DNA from: Thecamonas trahens ATCC 50062
Lineage: Eukaryota; Apusozoa; Apusomonadida; Apusomonadidae
Length of the DNA: 64,000 nucleotides
Reading direction: 5' to 3'
Assembly: GCF_000142905.1 (NCBI RefSeq)
Contig: NW_013657637.1
Span: 10,073 to 74,072 of the forward strand
Of this stretch, positions 46,000 to 55,494 are shown piece after piece; the stretch's first letter is position 1; the number at the start of each line of letters is the position of its first letter. A program made the position numbers and the translations under genes. The notes below the pieces were generated by a model that saw only the letters and a list, made by a program, of their open reading frames with translations, ran no database searches and was not told where the DNA came from.

Positions 46000-46667
46000 C
46001 GGCATCCCAGCCTTTAACCCTCATCGGTACGGTCGTTCGGACGCGTTGTCGCGCGTCTCAAAGTGAACAACTCGATGATGCTTGACTTCCCGGTGGGAGG
46101 CGCGCCCGCACGTGATGGCGGCCGACACGTAGACGCCCGATCAGCCGGGAGAGCGCGGGGACTTCTTGCGACGGACGAGCTTGCCGGTCGGCGTGGCTGT
46201 GCAAGTGGTGGCACGCCATCTTGAACTGGATTCTGGACGCCGCGTACGCCCTCTACGCTGACGCGAGCCAACGCCCCGCCATGACTCGCTTGGCTTTCTC
46301 TACAGCATCATCGGCGCCTTCGCCGCCGTAGCCGACGCCATCAGCTCCGCGCCCTTCGCCGACTGTTTTCTGTTGTGGCAGCCATGAACACATTGTACTA
46401 CTCTTTTACCGCAATCTGATGGACGTTGCGACGTCTGTGGAGCGTCGCGGAGCGCGCGGCTTGCGCGATGCACAAGTTTGTCCATTCCGTACCGTAAAAG
46501 GACTACAACCCCAGCCTACGTGGTGCGTGGGTGGTGTATGCGCGACAGAGAAGACGCAGTGCGTGACAGTTTGTTGTTGATGGAAGAGGGGGGGGGGGGG
46601 GGGGGGGCCTCCAGCCAACCCACGTCTCAGCGAGATCAGCAGGCTCAGGCAGTGCACAGAGGCACAC
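46000..46667. other. spacer with a decayed membrane-protein remnant and a G20 tract
   Basis: At ~46206-46281 the plus strand reads KWWHAILNWILDAAYALYAD, and in another frame at ~46282-46386 LGFLYSIIGAFAAVADAISS, both hydrophobic and protein-like but separated by a frame change and lacking starts. They may be a small eroded membrane-protein gene of unknown family. A run of 20 G lies at 46588-46607. Nothing else seen. Confidence 0.35.
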
Positions 46668-49600
46668 TCAGCAGTAACCACGACGGACGGCGGTGCCGTC
46701 GGTCATGGCCTGGAAGAGGCGCAGTGTGAGAGCGATTTCGTCGCGGAGCTCGCGCGAGGCGCAGGTCATGTCGTACGAGGCGCCGTCCTTGAGATGGATG
46801 GTAAAGTCGGCGGGAGCGTCGTAGGAGAGAACGACCCGCGACTGAGCCGAGTATGGGGCCTTGAACCGGGTCTTGGCACCCGAGTCTGTCCGCTCGCGAA
46901 GCTTGATCTTCTCGGTGTTAGCGAGGATGATCCAGGGCTGCGGCGGCGATGCCGGCGACGGCTTGTAGCTGACGTCCCACGAGACTTCGCCGGCCTGGAC
47001 GTGGGCCTCGATGCGAGCGCGCAGGTCGGCGCGGCAAGGGACCGGGTCAGTAAATGCCTCCTTGGGCTCGCCACGGACGCCATCGGCGCGGACCGGGACA
47101 AAGACGATCTTGAGGTGGTGGTCGACGTCGTCGGCGTTGCCCTTGTACTGCGAGAGCTTTGCGCCCGGAATCTCGGCCCAGAGCGAAGGCGCGTCCTTGG
47201 ACGCCCGCATCCAAGTCTTCTCGCACGGGCCCTGCGGGTGGCCAAAGTAGAGGCCGCGGATGCGGAAGAGGGCGTCGTGGGCAAACTCGCCCTCGGTGGT
47301 GATGGTCAGCTCCTCGAGGCGCGGGAAGGCTGACTGGACCGGCGGGGTGGTGGCGGTGACGGGCTCGCCCTCAACACCTGCGGCGTCGACGGGGATGGCC
47401 TCGACGGCGAGCGTCTGGGCCACGTCCTCGGCGGTCGGAGTGTAGGTCGAGAGGTTGCCGCGGGCGAGGGCAAGGCCTGCGCGGAGCCACTGGAAGGTCA
47501 CCCGCGACGGGTCGGTGTTCTCGGTGGCGGTGAAGATGGCGTGGAGGACTTCGCCCTCCATGGGCTCGCCCTCGATGGTGAGCGAGAGAATACGCGGCGG
47601 GCCAGCCGAGATAGGGCCGACCGGCGAGGCACGGACCGGCTCGCCGGCTACGCCGTCAGAGCGGACCGGAGTGTAAACAAAGACGAGCGAGGCGCCAAAG
47701 TCAGTTGGCGTTGGCTGGTACGCCATCTCGGTTGCGTCCTCGATGACGGTCTCGTTGCCCGCGGCGTCGAGCCGGAGCCAGGCAAAGGCCGACGCGCCCT
47801 CGGCGCCACCAAAGTACATGCCCGAGCCGACAATGAGCGAGAGTGGCTCGGAAGGGTCCTGAACAGTGGCACTGACGTCCGAGACCCGCGGCGCGCCCTG
47901 GTGGACCGGGCCACGGGTGGCAAGAGCCACGGTCTCGCCAATCTCGCCGTCGGAGCGGACCGGCGTCCACTCGAAGAGCAAGATCTTGCCGACGTCGGCG
48001 TTGACAGGGGTGTACTCGAGGGTCTCGGCCACGCACGAGCCCTTCTCGCCGTCCTCGATGCGGTACCAGGCGAAGACGTGGTCGCCCTCGACACCACCCG
48101 AGTACTCGCCCACCGGTACCAGGGACTTGCCCTCGACCGGCGCGTCCGGGTTGCCGTACTCGGCGGCGTCAGCCTCAGACTCGGGCAGGAACCAGTCGAG
48201 CGAGGCGAGTGCCGGCGGCGCGGGTTTGACCACAGGCGTGGTGTACGAGAGAGTCTCGCCGCGGGCGCCATCCTCACGGATCGGAGTGTAGTCGACGCGG
48301 AGCTTGGACTCAAGGTCGTCGGATGAGACCTTGTAACTCGCACCGTCGGCAATGTGCTTGGCGAGCGATTCCATGCCCGGGTAAACGCGGTACCAGCGGA
48401 TGAGCGAGGCGCCCTCGACGCCGCCCGAGTAGTCGCCGGTGACGGAGAGGACTGCGCCCTGGGCGAGGGTGCCGGCGACAGCGAGGCTCTCAAAAGCAGG
48501 CTCGCCAGGCGCAACGGCGCCGTGGACCCGGATGGTGACGCGGTCGCCACGGACGCCGTCGCAGCGGATGGGGCGGACCTCGACCATGACCTCAAAGCCG
48601 ACGTCGTCAGCAGTAAGGGTGTACGTCCACGAGGCCTTGGCGCAGAGGGCAAGCTTCTTTGGACCGCGCATGCGGTACCACTTGACCTCGGATGCACCCT
48701 CTTCGCCGCCAAAGTACAGGCCCTCGACAGCAAGGGTGGCGCGCTCGACGAGCTCGCCGGTGATGCGGCCCTCGATAAACTTGGGCTCGGCCATCTCGAT
48801 GATCGGCGTGGTGTAGATGCCCGGCCGGCCCTGAACGCCGTCCTCGCGGGCAGGCTTGATCTTGAACTTGAGCACACGGTTGATGTCGTTGTAGCCTGGG
48901 ACGTACACCATCTGGTTCTCGGTTCCCTCGATGAGCTCAAAGACCTCATGATCCTCGTCCTTGGAGCGGTACCAGGCGCAGCTCGACTCGCCCTCGACGC
49001 CGCCGAGGTAGACGGCAGTGGCAAGCAGCTCCTCGCCCTCGACAAACTCGCCCTCGACGGCAACATAGACAATGCACGGCTCACACGGCTGGACCGGCTG
49101 CGAGGTAAAGGCGCGTGCGGGCTTGCCGAGCTTGCCGTCGGTCCGGGCCGGGAGGTAGTCGACGCGGAAGAGGTATCCGACGTCGACGAGATTCGGCGTG
49201 TACGTCTTGGAGCGGACGTCGTACATGAGCTCCCAGTCGTCGGGATCGTCGTCAATATGACGGCGGTACCAGGTGATCTGCGAGCGGCCCTCGATGCCGC
49301 CAAAGTAGTTGACGGCGGCGGTGAGCGGGTAGGCCTCGAGGAAGGGACCGTCGGGGTGCGGCTCGATGTGGAGGTTGGAGATGCACGGCGGGCATGGCTG
49401 GATGGCCGGCGTGACCGCCGATGACGGAATGCCGGCGAGGCCGGCGGCGTTGACGGGCGTGTACTCAAACTTGAGGACGTGGTCGACGTCGGCAGCCGAC
49501 GTCGTGTACTCGGACGAGGTCGCGCCCGGAATGGGCCGGAACATCTGCGTCGAGAGCTTCTCGGAGCGCAACCAGCGGAAGGTGGAGATGCCTTCGCGAC

Positions 49601-51047
49601 CACCAAAGTACTCGCCGAGACCGCGGAGGACGGCGGTCTCGACAAAGTCGCCGGCGTCGGACGCGACGCGGACATTTCGGACGGTCGGCGGCGCGGCCGA
49701 GATGATGCCCGACTTGCCGAGGATGGCCTCGCCGATGGCGCCGTCGTCGCGGACGGGCGTGTACTCAACCCGGAGCGTGCAGTCGACGTCCTCCTTGACG
49801 AGCGTGTACTCGCGGACCGAGGCTGACGAGATGAGCTCGGGCGCGGCGTCGGGCGGGCAGCGGAACCAGGTGAAGAGCGAGGCGCCCTCGGTGCCGCCAG
49901 CGTAGCTGGTGACGGCGGTGACTGTTGCACCCTCGACGAGCTCGCCCTCGATCGACGCCGAGAGCGCGCGCGGCTCCGAGGCGACAATGGTGTTGGAGAT
50001 GGCAAAGACGGTCTCGCCAAAGTCCTCGGCCTCAACGTTAATGACCGGTGTGCACTCGACCTTGAGCGAGCAGCCGACGTCGTCGGCTGTCGCCACATAC
50101 GACGCGGTCACAGCGCCCGGGATTTCCTCAAAGTAGCCCGAGCGGTCGCCGCGGAGCCACTGAAAGTCAAAGTAGAGGCCGGTTGCCGCGTCGTAGCCCT
50201 CCTGCAGGTTGTCGTACCGAACACCGTCCCACACAAACGAAAACTCCGCTTGCAGGCTGGCGCCCTCCTGCGGGTAGCCCGAGATGGCGGCGGCGAGGAG
50301 CGGGAGCGGAGAGGCCAGCGTCTCGTGCTTCTGCATCTCAAAGAGGAACATCTGCGGGTCGCCGTCACCGACCATGGCGCCATAGCGAATGGCGATCGAG
50401 GTGACTGCCGAGAACGAGGCCGCGAGCTCGTGATCCTCGGGCGAAATGAGCTGCCCGTTGATCTTGCGGATGGTCGGCCCGCAGGCAATGACCGCCGTCA
50501 GCATAAACTGCTCGTGGCGCTCGAGCGGGTTGCCCACGCACCGCAGCGAGTCGAGCTTGGGAAAGGCCGGCATGCCGTCAAAGCTCTCCACGAGGTTGTG
50601 CGAGAAGAAAAAGGCCCGGAGCGACGGCTGCGGCTGCATGAACCGCAGCGAGGTGATCTCGTTCTGAGTCACAGAGAGCGTCTCCAACAGCGGCATGGTC
50701 GGCAGGTCGTCGAGCGAGACCAGCGAGTTGGCGTTGAGGTACAGCTCGCGGAGGTTGGGCAGGACGCCCAGAAATTCGAGCGACTCGAGGCAGTTGGACG
50801 AGACGTCTACCACCTTCAGGTTCGGCATGTAGCCCAGGCCCTGGAACGAACGAAGAAAGTTGGAGCGGAGGTAGAGGAACTCGAGCCGCATCTGATGTGC
50901 GCCGAGGCAGTCGAGCGACTTGAGCTCGCGCTCGTTGAGCTCCAGCCGACCGTCACGAGGCGCAATCTTGTGCGGCAGCTTGGGCCTCCCGCCCTTCTTG
51001 GCCCGCTTCTTTGCGGCGTTGAGGCGGACAATGGACGAGTCTGCCAC
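46668..51047 (-). CDS. AIR9-like protein: leucine-rich repeats, A9 repeats and C-terminal PH-like region
   Basis: At least 1459 residues. Residues ~35-200 are leucine-rich repeats of the SDS22/LRRCC type (LEFLYLRSNFLRSFQGLGYMPNLK and so on). From ~250 to ~1330 run about eleven A9 repeats, each with G-x-Y-x-G-G-x-E-G-x-S...W-x-R, then a Y-T-P-x-x-x-D-V and E-Y-T-P-V-R-x-D-G-x-x-G. The last ~120 residues (VSWDVSYKPSP, KTRFKAPYSAQSRVVLSYDAP) match the conserved AIR9 C-terminus. In plants AIR9 binds microtubules of the preprophase band and phragmoplast, and trypanosomatids have a cytoskeletal relative, so a cytoskeletal role is likely. The frame begins with GTG at 51047 and stays open upstream, and AGACTCGTCC after GGTGGC could be an intron acceptor, so the true first exon is probably missing. 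Confidence 0.85.
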   Translation of the reverse strand: MADSSIVRLNAAKKRAKKGGRPKLPHKIAPRDGRLELNERELKSLDCLGAHQMRLEFLYLRSNFLRSFQGLGYMPNLKVVDVSSNCLESLEFLGVLPNLRELYLNANSLVSLDDLPTMPLLETLSVTQNEITSLRFMQPQPSLRAFFFSHNLVESFDGMPAFPKLDSLRCVGNPLERHEQFMLTAVIACGPTIRKINGQLISPEDHELAASFSAVTSIAIRYGAMVGDGDPQMFLFEMQKHETLASPLPLLAAAISGYPQEGASLQAEFSFVWDGVRYDNLQEGYDAATGLYFDFQWLRGDRSGYFEEIPGAVTASYVATADDVGCSLKVECTPVINVEAEDFGETVFAISNTIVASEPRALSASIEGELVEGATVTAVTSYAGGTEGASLFTWFRCPPDAAPELISSASVREYTLVKEDVDCTLRVEYTPVRDDGAIGEAILGKSGIISAAPPTVRNVRVASDAGDFVETAVLRGLGEYFGGREGISTFRWLRSEKLSTQMFRPIPGATSSEYTTSAADVDHVLKFEYTPVNAAGLAGIPSSAVTPAIQPCPPCISNLHIEPHPDGPFLEAYPLTAAVNYFGGIEGRSQITWYRRHIDDDPDDWELMYDVRSKTYTPNLVDVGYLFRVDYLPARTDGKLGKPARAFTSQPVQPCEPCIVYVAVEGEFVEGEELLATAVYLGGVEGESSCAWYRSKDEDHEVFELIEGTENQMVYVPGYNDINRVLKFKIKPAREDGVQGRPGIYTTPIIEMAEPKFIEGRITGELVERATLAVEGLYFGGEEGASEVKWYRMRGPKKLALCAKASWTYTLTADDVGFEVMVEVRPIRCDGVRGDRVTIRVHGAVAPGEPAFESLAVAGTLAQGAVLSVTGDYSGGVEGASLIRWYRVYPGMESLAKHIADGASYKVSSDDLESKLRVDYTPIREDGARGETLSYTTPVVKPAPPALASLDWFLPESEADAAEYGNPDAPVEGKSLVPVGEYSGGVEGDHVFAWYRIEDGEKGSCVAETLEYTPVNADVGKILLFEWTPVRSDGEIGETVALATRGPVHQGAPRVSDVSATVQDPSEPLSLIVGSGMYFGGAEGASAFAWLRLDAAGNETVIEDATEMAYQPTPTDFGASLVFVYTPVRSDGVAGEPVRASPVGPISAGPPRILSLTIEGEPMEGEVLHAIFTATENTDPSRVTFQWLRAGLALARGNLSTYTPTAEDVAQTLAVEAIPVDAAGVEGEPVTATTPPVQSAFPRLEELTITTEGEFAHDALFRIRGLYFGHPQGPCEKTWMRASKDAPSLWAEIPGAKLSQYKGNADDVDHHLKIVFVPVRADGVRGEPKEAFTDPVPCRADLRARIEAHVQAGEVSWDVSYKPSPASPPQPWIILANTEKIKLRERTDSGAKTRFKAPYSAQSRVVLSYDAPADFTIHLKDGASYDMTCASRELRDEIALTLRLFQAMTDGTAVRRGYC

Positions 51048-51687
51048 CGACGAGCTGCCTCCCGGCGAGGCCGTTCCCCGCGACGAGCGATCGTGGAGCG
51101 TCTGGCAGCCGACCTCCGACCACCGGCAGGCGAAGAAGCCACGGATGAGATGGGCGAGTAAGGGCCAGCCGGAGTACGACGGGAGGAAGAGCGAGGCGCA
51201 GCAGGCGAGCTTGTGAGACGACCACCAAGCGAAGCTGACCGAGCCACCAGAGCGGCATGAACTTGTGAAGCAGCCATATGGCGAGGACCACTTGTTGAAT
51301 AATGCATACTCGCAGGAGTACTCCCACCAGTACCACTAGTACCATGACCATGACCATGCCTGCTGCCTCCGTCACGGGTCGAAAAACTTTGCCCACCACC
51401 ACCACCATTGCCACCACGGCTACCACCACGACTGGCACCACGGCTACCACCATTCCGTCCAGACGGCGTACTCCCGTTGCCACTCCCGTACATACTGTAT
51501 CTTCACAGCTGTACTACTGTATGGAGAGGGGACGTGTAGGGCGTGGACAAGTAGAGTGTGTTGCTGTTGGCAGAGTGCGGTGAGGAGGAGGGGGGGGGGG
51601 GGGGGAGGGGGAGGGGAGGGCGGGAGGATAGGTCGAGTATAAAGAATCCTAGGTCGTTGGCTCCACCGTGAATGAATGATCAATATT
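51048..51687. other. upstream region of the AIR9-like gene, start unresolved
   Basis: The AIR9 reading frame remains open for at least ~200 bases upstream without an ATG in frame, so part of this stretch may be first-exon or intron sequence. A G16 run lies at 51590-51605 (C16 on the AIR9 sense strand). No other gene seen. Confidence 0.4.
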
Positions 51688-51900
51688 ATGGTTATGATTA
51701 ATGGTCATGATGGTTGTGGCCAAGGTCTACGATTAATAATGGTTATGATTAATGGTCATGATGGTTGTGGCCAAGGTCTACGATTAATAATGGTTATGAT
51801 TAATGGTCATGATGGTTGTGGCCATGGTCAACGATTAATAATGGTTGTGATTAATGGTCATGATGGTTGTGGCCATGGTCATGATGGTTGTGGCCATCAG
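51688..51900. repeat. 51-base minisatellite beside an assembly gap
   Basis: Four copies of a unit beginning ATGGTTATGATTAATGG start at 51688, 51739, 51790 and 51841; the last two carry substitutions. The period is 17 codons, so a frame stays open and would encode a 17-residue repeat, but there is no other sign of coding. The array probably continues toward the gap and may be why assembly failed. Confidence 0.85.
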
Positions 51901-51955
51901 GGATCATCATCATCATCATCATCCCCATCACCACCATCATTATCACCACCCCCCC

Positions 51956-52055
51956 NNNNNNNNNNNNNNNNNNNNNNNNNNNNNNNNNNNNNNNNNNNNN
52001 NNNNNNNNNNNNNNNNNNNNNNNNNNNNNNNNNNNNNNNNNNNNNNNNNNNNNNN
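51956..52055. other. 100-N assembly gap
   Basis: Exactly 100 N, a placeholder of unknown true size. It is flanked by CAT/ATC-rich low-complexity sequence on the left and an A/T-richer stretch on the right. Confidence 0.98.
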
Positions 52056-52245
52056 TACAAGACTTATTGAGGTATCACCCCCCCTGATAATTTCTCATGC
52101 GTATGTCACATTCTATTTTGAACTAGTCGAAGCTGACGAACAGAAATAAGGAGGGTGGGGGAGGAAAGGAAAAAGAAGGGGAGAAAGAGCCCTGTTTTTT
52201 TAGAGGGAAGGAAAACCCCCATCATCATCATCATCACCCCCCCCC

Positions 52246-52277
<32 letters not shown>

Positions 52278-52332
52278 ATGAACACCCTTCATGCCACACA
52301 GCAACAGGCCCTCCCCCCACACACACACCCGC

Positions 52333-52367
<35 letters not shown>

Positions 52368-52412
52368 CACACAACACACAACACCCCACCACACACACAC
52401 AACACCACTGGC
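52056..52412. repeat. low-complexity leader: poly-C, (CAT)n and (CA)n
   Basis: Immediately upstream of the HEAT-repeat gene: CATCAT runs at ~52218-52276 interrupted by C9, then CA dinucleotide repeats at ~52318-52400. The HEAT frame is open through this region but encodes only Ile, Ser and His-Thr runs, so it is taken as 5' leader. Confidence 0.6.
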
Positions 52413-55400
52413 ATGTTTGCACCTGTAGCCTCCAGGGCAGGTGGTTACACAGGCCAAGCACATGTCCCTCTTGCCGGACCAGCCAGCCTTGGACGACTCG
52501 GTGGGCGGGAAGTTGACGCTGGCCAGCAGTCTGCTCGGGCCACCACGGCCACCACGGCCACCACGGCCATCACGTCCTCCACGTCCACCACTGTGGACGA
52601 TGTACATGGGTCTGGTCATGGCCCGTGGAAGGGCTTCATTAATCGTCCTGCTCCCAAACCATCTGTGTCAGGTAGGGTGACATGGCGGCTGACAGAGGAC
52701 GACGCAAGAGCCATTGCAAGGGCAGAGGCTGTCGCCTTACATATCCCGGGCACGGCCAGCAATTCCAAGATCAAGATGGACAAACACGTGCGAGAGACGA
52801 ACGCGCGAGAGGCGCACGCGCGAGTCACCCACGCGCGAGTCACCCATGCGCTGGACAAGCCTTTCGCAGACTTGACATCATCTCGCTTGTCGCTGCAAGG
52901 ATCGTCGGTCACCGCCAGCAGTCATCAGCATGCTAGTGGCCGCACTCATCATGCGCATCCGCACCCGCCAAGACCTCGGCCACATCGGCCATCATCGGCT
53001 GCACAGTCAGACTCGACGCTGTTGTCGTCGGCTGTGGAGGAGGGGAGAGAGACCGTCGTCCCGCACTTGGCTGCCGCCGCAAAGCGGAGATCCCGGGCTC
53101 TCAATTCGCTGCTCAAGAAAGGCCGGATCAGGAGGCCGCGAACAGCCTCAAAAGGAGATGGCTCAGGTCCGGCTTTGGTCGTGCCGCGCCCGCCGTCGGC
53201 CCCACAGGCTTCGAACGACGACTGGCGACGTCCGCGCGGCCGCGGTAGAAAGGCCCGCGCAAAGTTTGCCACCTCGGCTGGCGATGCCATGTCGTCACAC
53301 ATGCACGAGCGCGCCATGGAGCGCATGTTGTGGGGACCGGACGGCCCGCCTGACGTGCTCCGGGCTCCGCAGGAGAAAGAGCCGGCCGCCGCCGCTCCAG
53401 CCTCTGGTCGGCAGCCCCTCCCGTCTGCCCAGCCGCTGCGCTCGGCGCTCAAGACCAGACCACTCGCCGACCAGCTGGTCTCAGCGTCGTCGACTGCGGC
53501 CGGCACCGACGTCAGTGCCACCCAGCTTCTGCCAACCGTCTCTGTCTTGCACATTGACGACTCATCCGAGACGTTGGAATCGGCCTCAGCCTCGGGCTCA
53601 GCCTCAGACTCGAGCTCGGGCTCAGACTCGGGCTCAGCCGCCTCCATGCGCACCGCATGTACCGTCATGTCTGTAGCTTCCCTCACCTCTGGCTCGGGAT
53701 CAGACTCGGGCGACAACGCTGGCTCGGGTCACCAGCAGCGCGGGCACGTGTCGTTCATGCCAGCATCGACAGTGCTGCACCTCCACGAGCTTACACCGCC
53801 TGGAACCAGCCCCGAGGCGCGCGTCTCGCAGGCGACGGTTGACCACGCCCACGACCATTTCGAGAGTGTGAGAGAGGTCCGCCGGCAGCAGACGTGGCGG
53901 CAGGGCGAGGTCGAAAACATCCGTGACTTGCAGCAGCGCATCGAGCGCGGCGTCTCGTGCCTCCGCGACGACCTACTCAACCCGCACATCCACGGAGCCC
54001 GGGACACACCCGCCGCCTTTGCCAGCATGTACCAGCAGCCGCTCCCGCTGCCGCCATCCAACGTTCGCGGCGCCTCGCTGCAGGTGGTTCATGGCACCGA
54101 ACGCGAGGTCCACGTCTATCCGCTCCCGCCCAACGTCTGGTCCACCTCTGCGCCGCTCCCGCCCGTCCGCATCATCACCGGAGTTGTCCCAGCCCGCCTC
54201 CGCAAGCAGCGCGACGAGCGCAATCGTGTGGCCATGGGCCTCGCCGCGCGCAAGCGCTCGGGCGCCACGACGTCGCCGCGCTCGCCAAACGTGCCGGGCG
54301 CTGTCTCGCGCCATCCGACCACCGCCAGAGTGCCGCCGACCGCAGACCCGTGCACCGCAGACACTGATGACGTCGTCGCCGGCATGGAGCACCTGACACA
54401 AGCCGAGCGTGCCCAGTTCACTGCACTCCTCGCCCGTGTCGACGACATCAACTGCGCCGTCCGCTGCGATGCCATCCTCACCCTCGCCCGCGCCAACTTT
54501 GACTCGCCACTCCTCGCTCAGGCTCTTGAGCGCCACCTTGCCGACTACGACCTCAATGTGCAGTTCCAAGCCGCACTGGCGCTGTTCGAGCGGAACCCGC
54601 GCCACAGCGCAGCCCGCGACAAGCTCCTCACCTTTCTCACCATGCACCACCCGCCCGAGACCCGCCTCGCCGCCATCCGCGGCCTCTCGCGCGCCGAGCC
54701 TGACTCGGGCGCCTTCTGGGAGTCGCTTGTCCGCTACGTGGCTCGCGAAGAGGATGATGCCGTCCGCTTCGACGCCGCCCTCCACCTCGCTCACAATATC
54801 AACAGAGGCCATCTCGATGCTCGCCTCGTCATTGTCCTCGAAGAAAATCTCGGCGAGGCTGACCCGGCCATTGTCTTCCGCGCTGCGCAGGGCCTCACCA
54901 AGCTCAACGCCCGCCACGACCAGGTCGCCAACGCCATGCTCCTCCTGCTCAATGGCTCGTTGTGGTCGACCCGTGTCAAGGTCATCACCAACCTCCGCAT
55001 CCTCTTCCCCTCGCTCTCGGCCCGCTACCGCGAGCTCGTCACCGAGCGCCTCATCGGCTTGCTCTGGCGCGACCCATCGCTGGCCGTCAAGGAGCACGCT
55101 GCGCTCGCACTCGTTGCCATCTCCCAGGAGCGCAGGGCATTTGACATGCTCCGCGACTCTCTCACCGACCGCAGCGCCCACGTCCGCCGCGCCGCCCTCC
55201 ACTGCCTGCAAATCCTCGGCGTCCGCGGCGAGATCATGTCGCGCATCATCCTCGATGCCCTCGAGGACGACGACTCGGAGGTTCGTGGCGAGGCCGCCCG
55301 GGTTGCAGCCACCCTCGCCACTCCCAGCGAGTACCGCATCGTCCGCAAGCTCCGCCGCCGCCTCGCAGACCCCAACATCGGCGTCCGCGCTCACGCCGAG

Positions 55401-55484
55401 CACGCCCTCATCGCCCTCGGCGTCGACTACGTCTCGCCAGCAGAGGTCTCCAAGGCCCTCTACACCACTTCGCCCGAAAAATAG
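52413..55484 (+). CDS. HEAT-repeat protein (HEATR4-like)
   Basis: 1023 residues from ATG 52413 (MFAPVASRAGGY); an earlier ATG at 52278 would add a CA-repeat-encoded His/Thr run. The first ~640 residues are disordered, with conserved-looking blocks such as WKGFINRPAPKPSVSGRVTWRLTEDDARAIARAEA. The last ~370 residues are about eleven HEAT repeats (VRCDAILTLARANFDSP, FQAALALFERNPRH, VRFDAALHLAHNIN, VKEHAALALVAISQ, VRRAALHCLQILGVRG, VRGEAARVAATLA). Disordered N-terminus, C-terminal HEAT array and overall length fit HEATR4 of ciliated animals, but I base this on layout, not on a distinctive motif. Probably a protein-interaction scaffold. Confidence 0.65.
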   Translation: MFAPVASRAGGYTGQAHVPLAGPASLGRLGGREVDAGQQSARATTATTATTAITSSTSTTVDDVHGSGHGPWKGFINRPAPKPSVSGRVTWRLTEDDARAIARAEAVALHIPGTASNSKIKMDKHVRETNAREAHARVTHARVTHALDKPFADLTSSRLSLQGSSVTASSHQHASGRTHHAHPHPPRPRPHRPSSAAQSDSTLLSSAVEEGRETVVPHLAAAAKRRSRALNSLLKKGRIRRPRTASKGDGSGPALVVPRPPSAPQASNDDWRRPRGRGRKARAKFATSAGDAMSSHMHERAMERMLWGPDGPPDVLRAPQEKEPAAAAPASGRQPLPSAQPLRSALKTRPLADQLVSASSTAAGTDVSATQLLPTVSVLHIDDSSETLESASASGSASDSSSGSDSGSAASMRTACTVMSVASLTSGSGSDSGDNAGSGHQQRGHVSFMPASTVLHLHELTPPGTSPEARVSQATVDHAHDHFESVREVRRQQTWRQGEVENIRDLQQRIERGVSCLRDDLLNPHIHGARDTPAAFASMYQQPLPLPPSNVRGASLQVVHGTEREVHVYPLPPNVWSTSAPLPPVRIITGVVPARLRKQRDERNRVAMGLAARKRSGATTSPRSPNVPGAVSRHPTTARVPPTADPCTADTDDVVAGMEHLTQAERAQFTALLARVDDINCAVRCDAILTLARANFDSPLLAQALERHLADYDLNVQFQAALALFERNPRHSAARDKLLTFLTMHHPPETRLAAIRGLSRAEPDSGAFWESLVRYVAREEDDAVRFDAALHLAHNINRGHLDARLVIVLEENLGEADPAIVFRAAQGLTKLNARHDQVANAMLLLLNGSLWSTRVKVITNLRILFPSLSARYRELVTERLIGLLWRDPSLAVKEHAALALVAISQERRAFDMLRDSLTDRSAHVRRAALHCLQILGVRGEIMSRIILDALEDDDSEVRGEAARVAATLATPSEYRIVRKLRRRLADPNIGVRAHAEHALIALGVDYVSPAEVSKALYTTSPEK

Positions 55485-55494
55485 CGCCACGCTT

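Noticed and set aside
47648-50098. 816-codon minus-strand open frame inside the AIR9-like gene
   Set aside because: Ser/Arg/Pro-rich frame shadow. The AIR9 frame explains the repeats exactly.
52155-52412. Upstream extension of the HEAT-repeat protein through poly-Ile, poly-Ser and His-Thr runs
   Set aside because: It is encoded by CAT and CA microsatellites without an ATG at the start of the frame; taken as leader.
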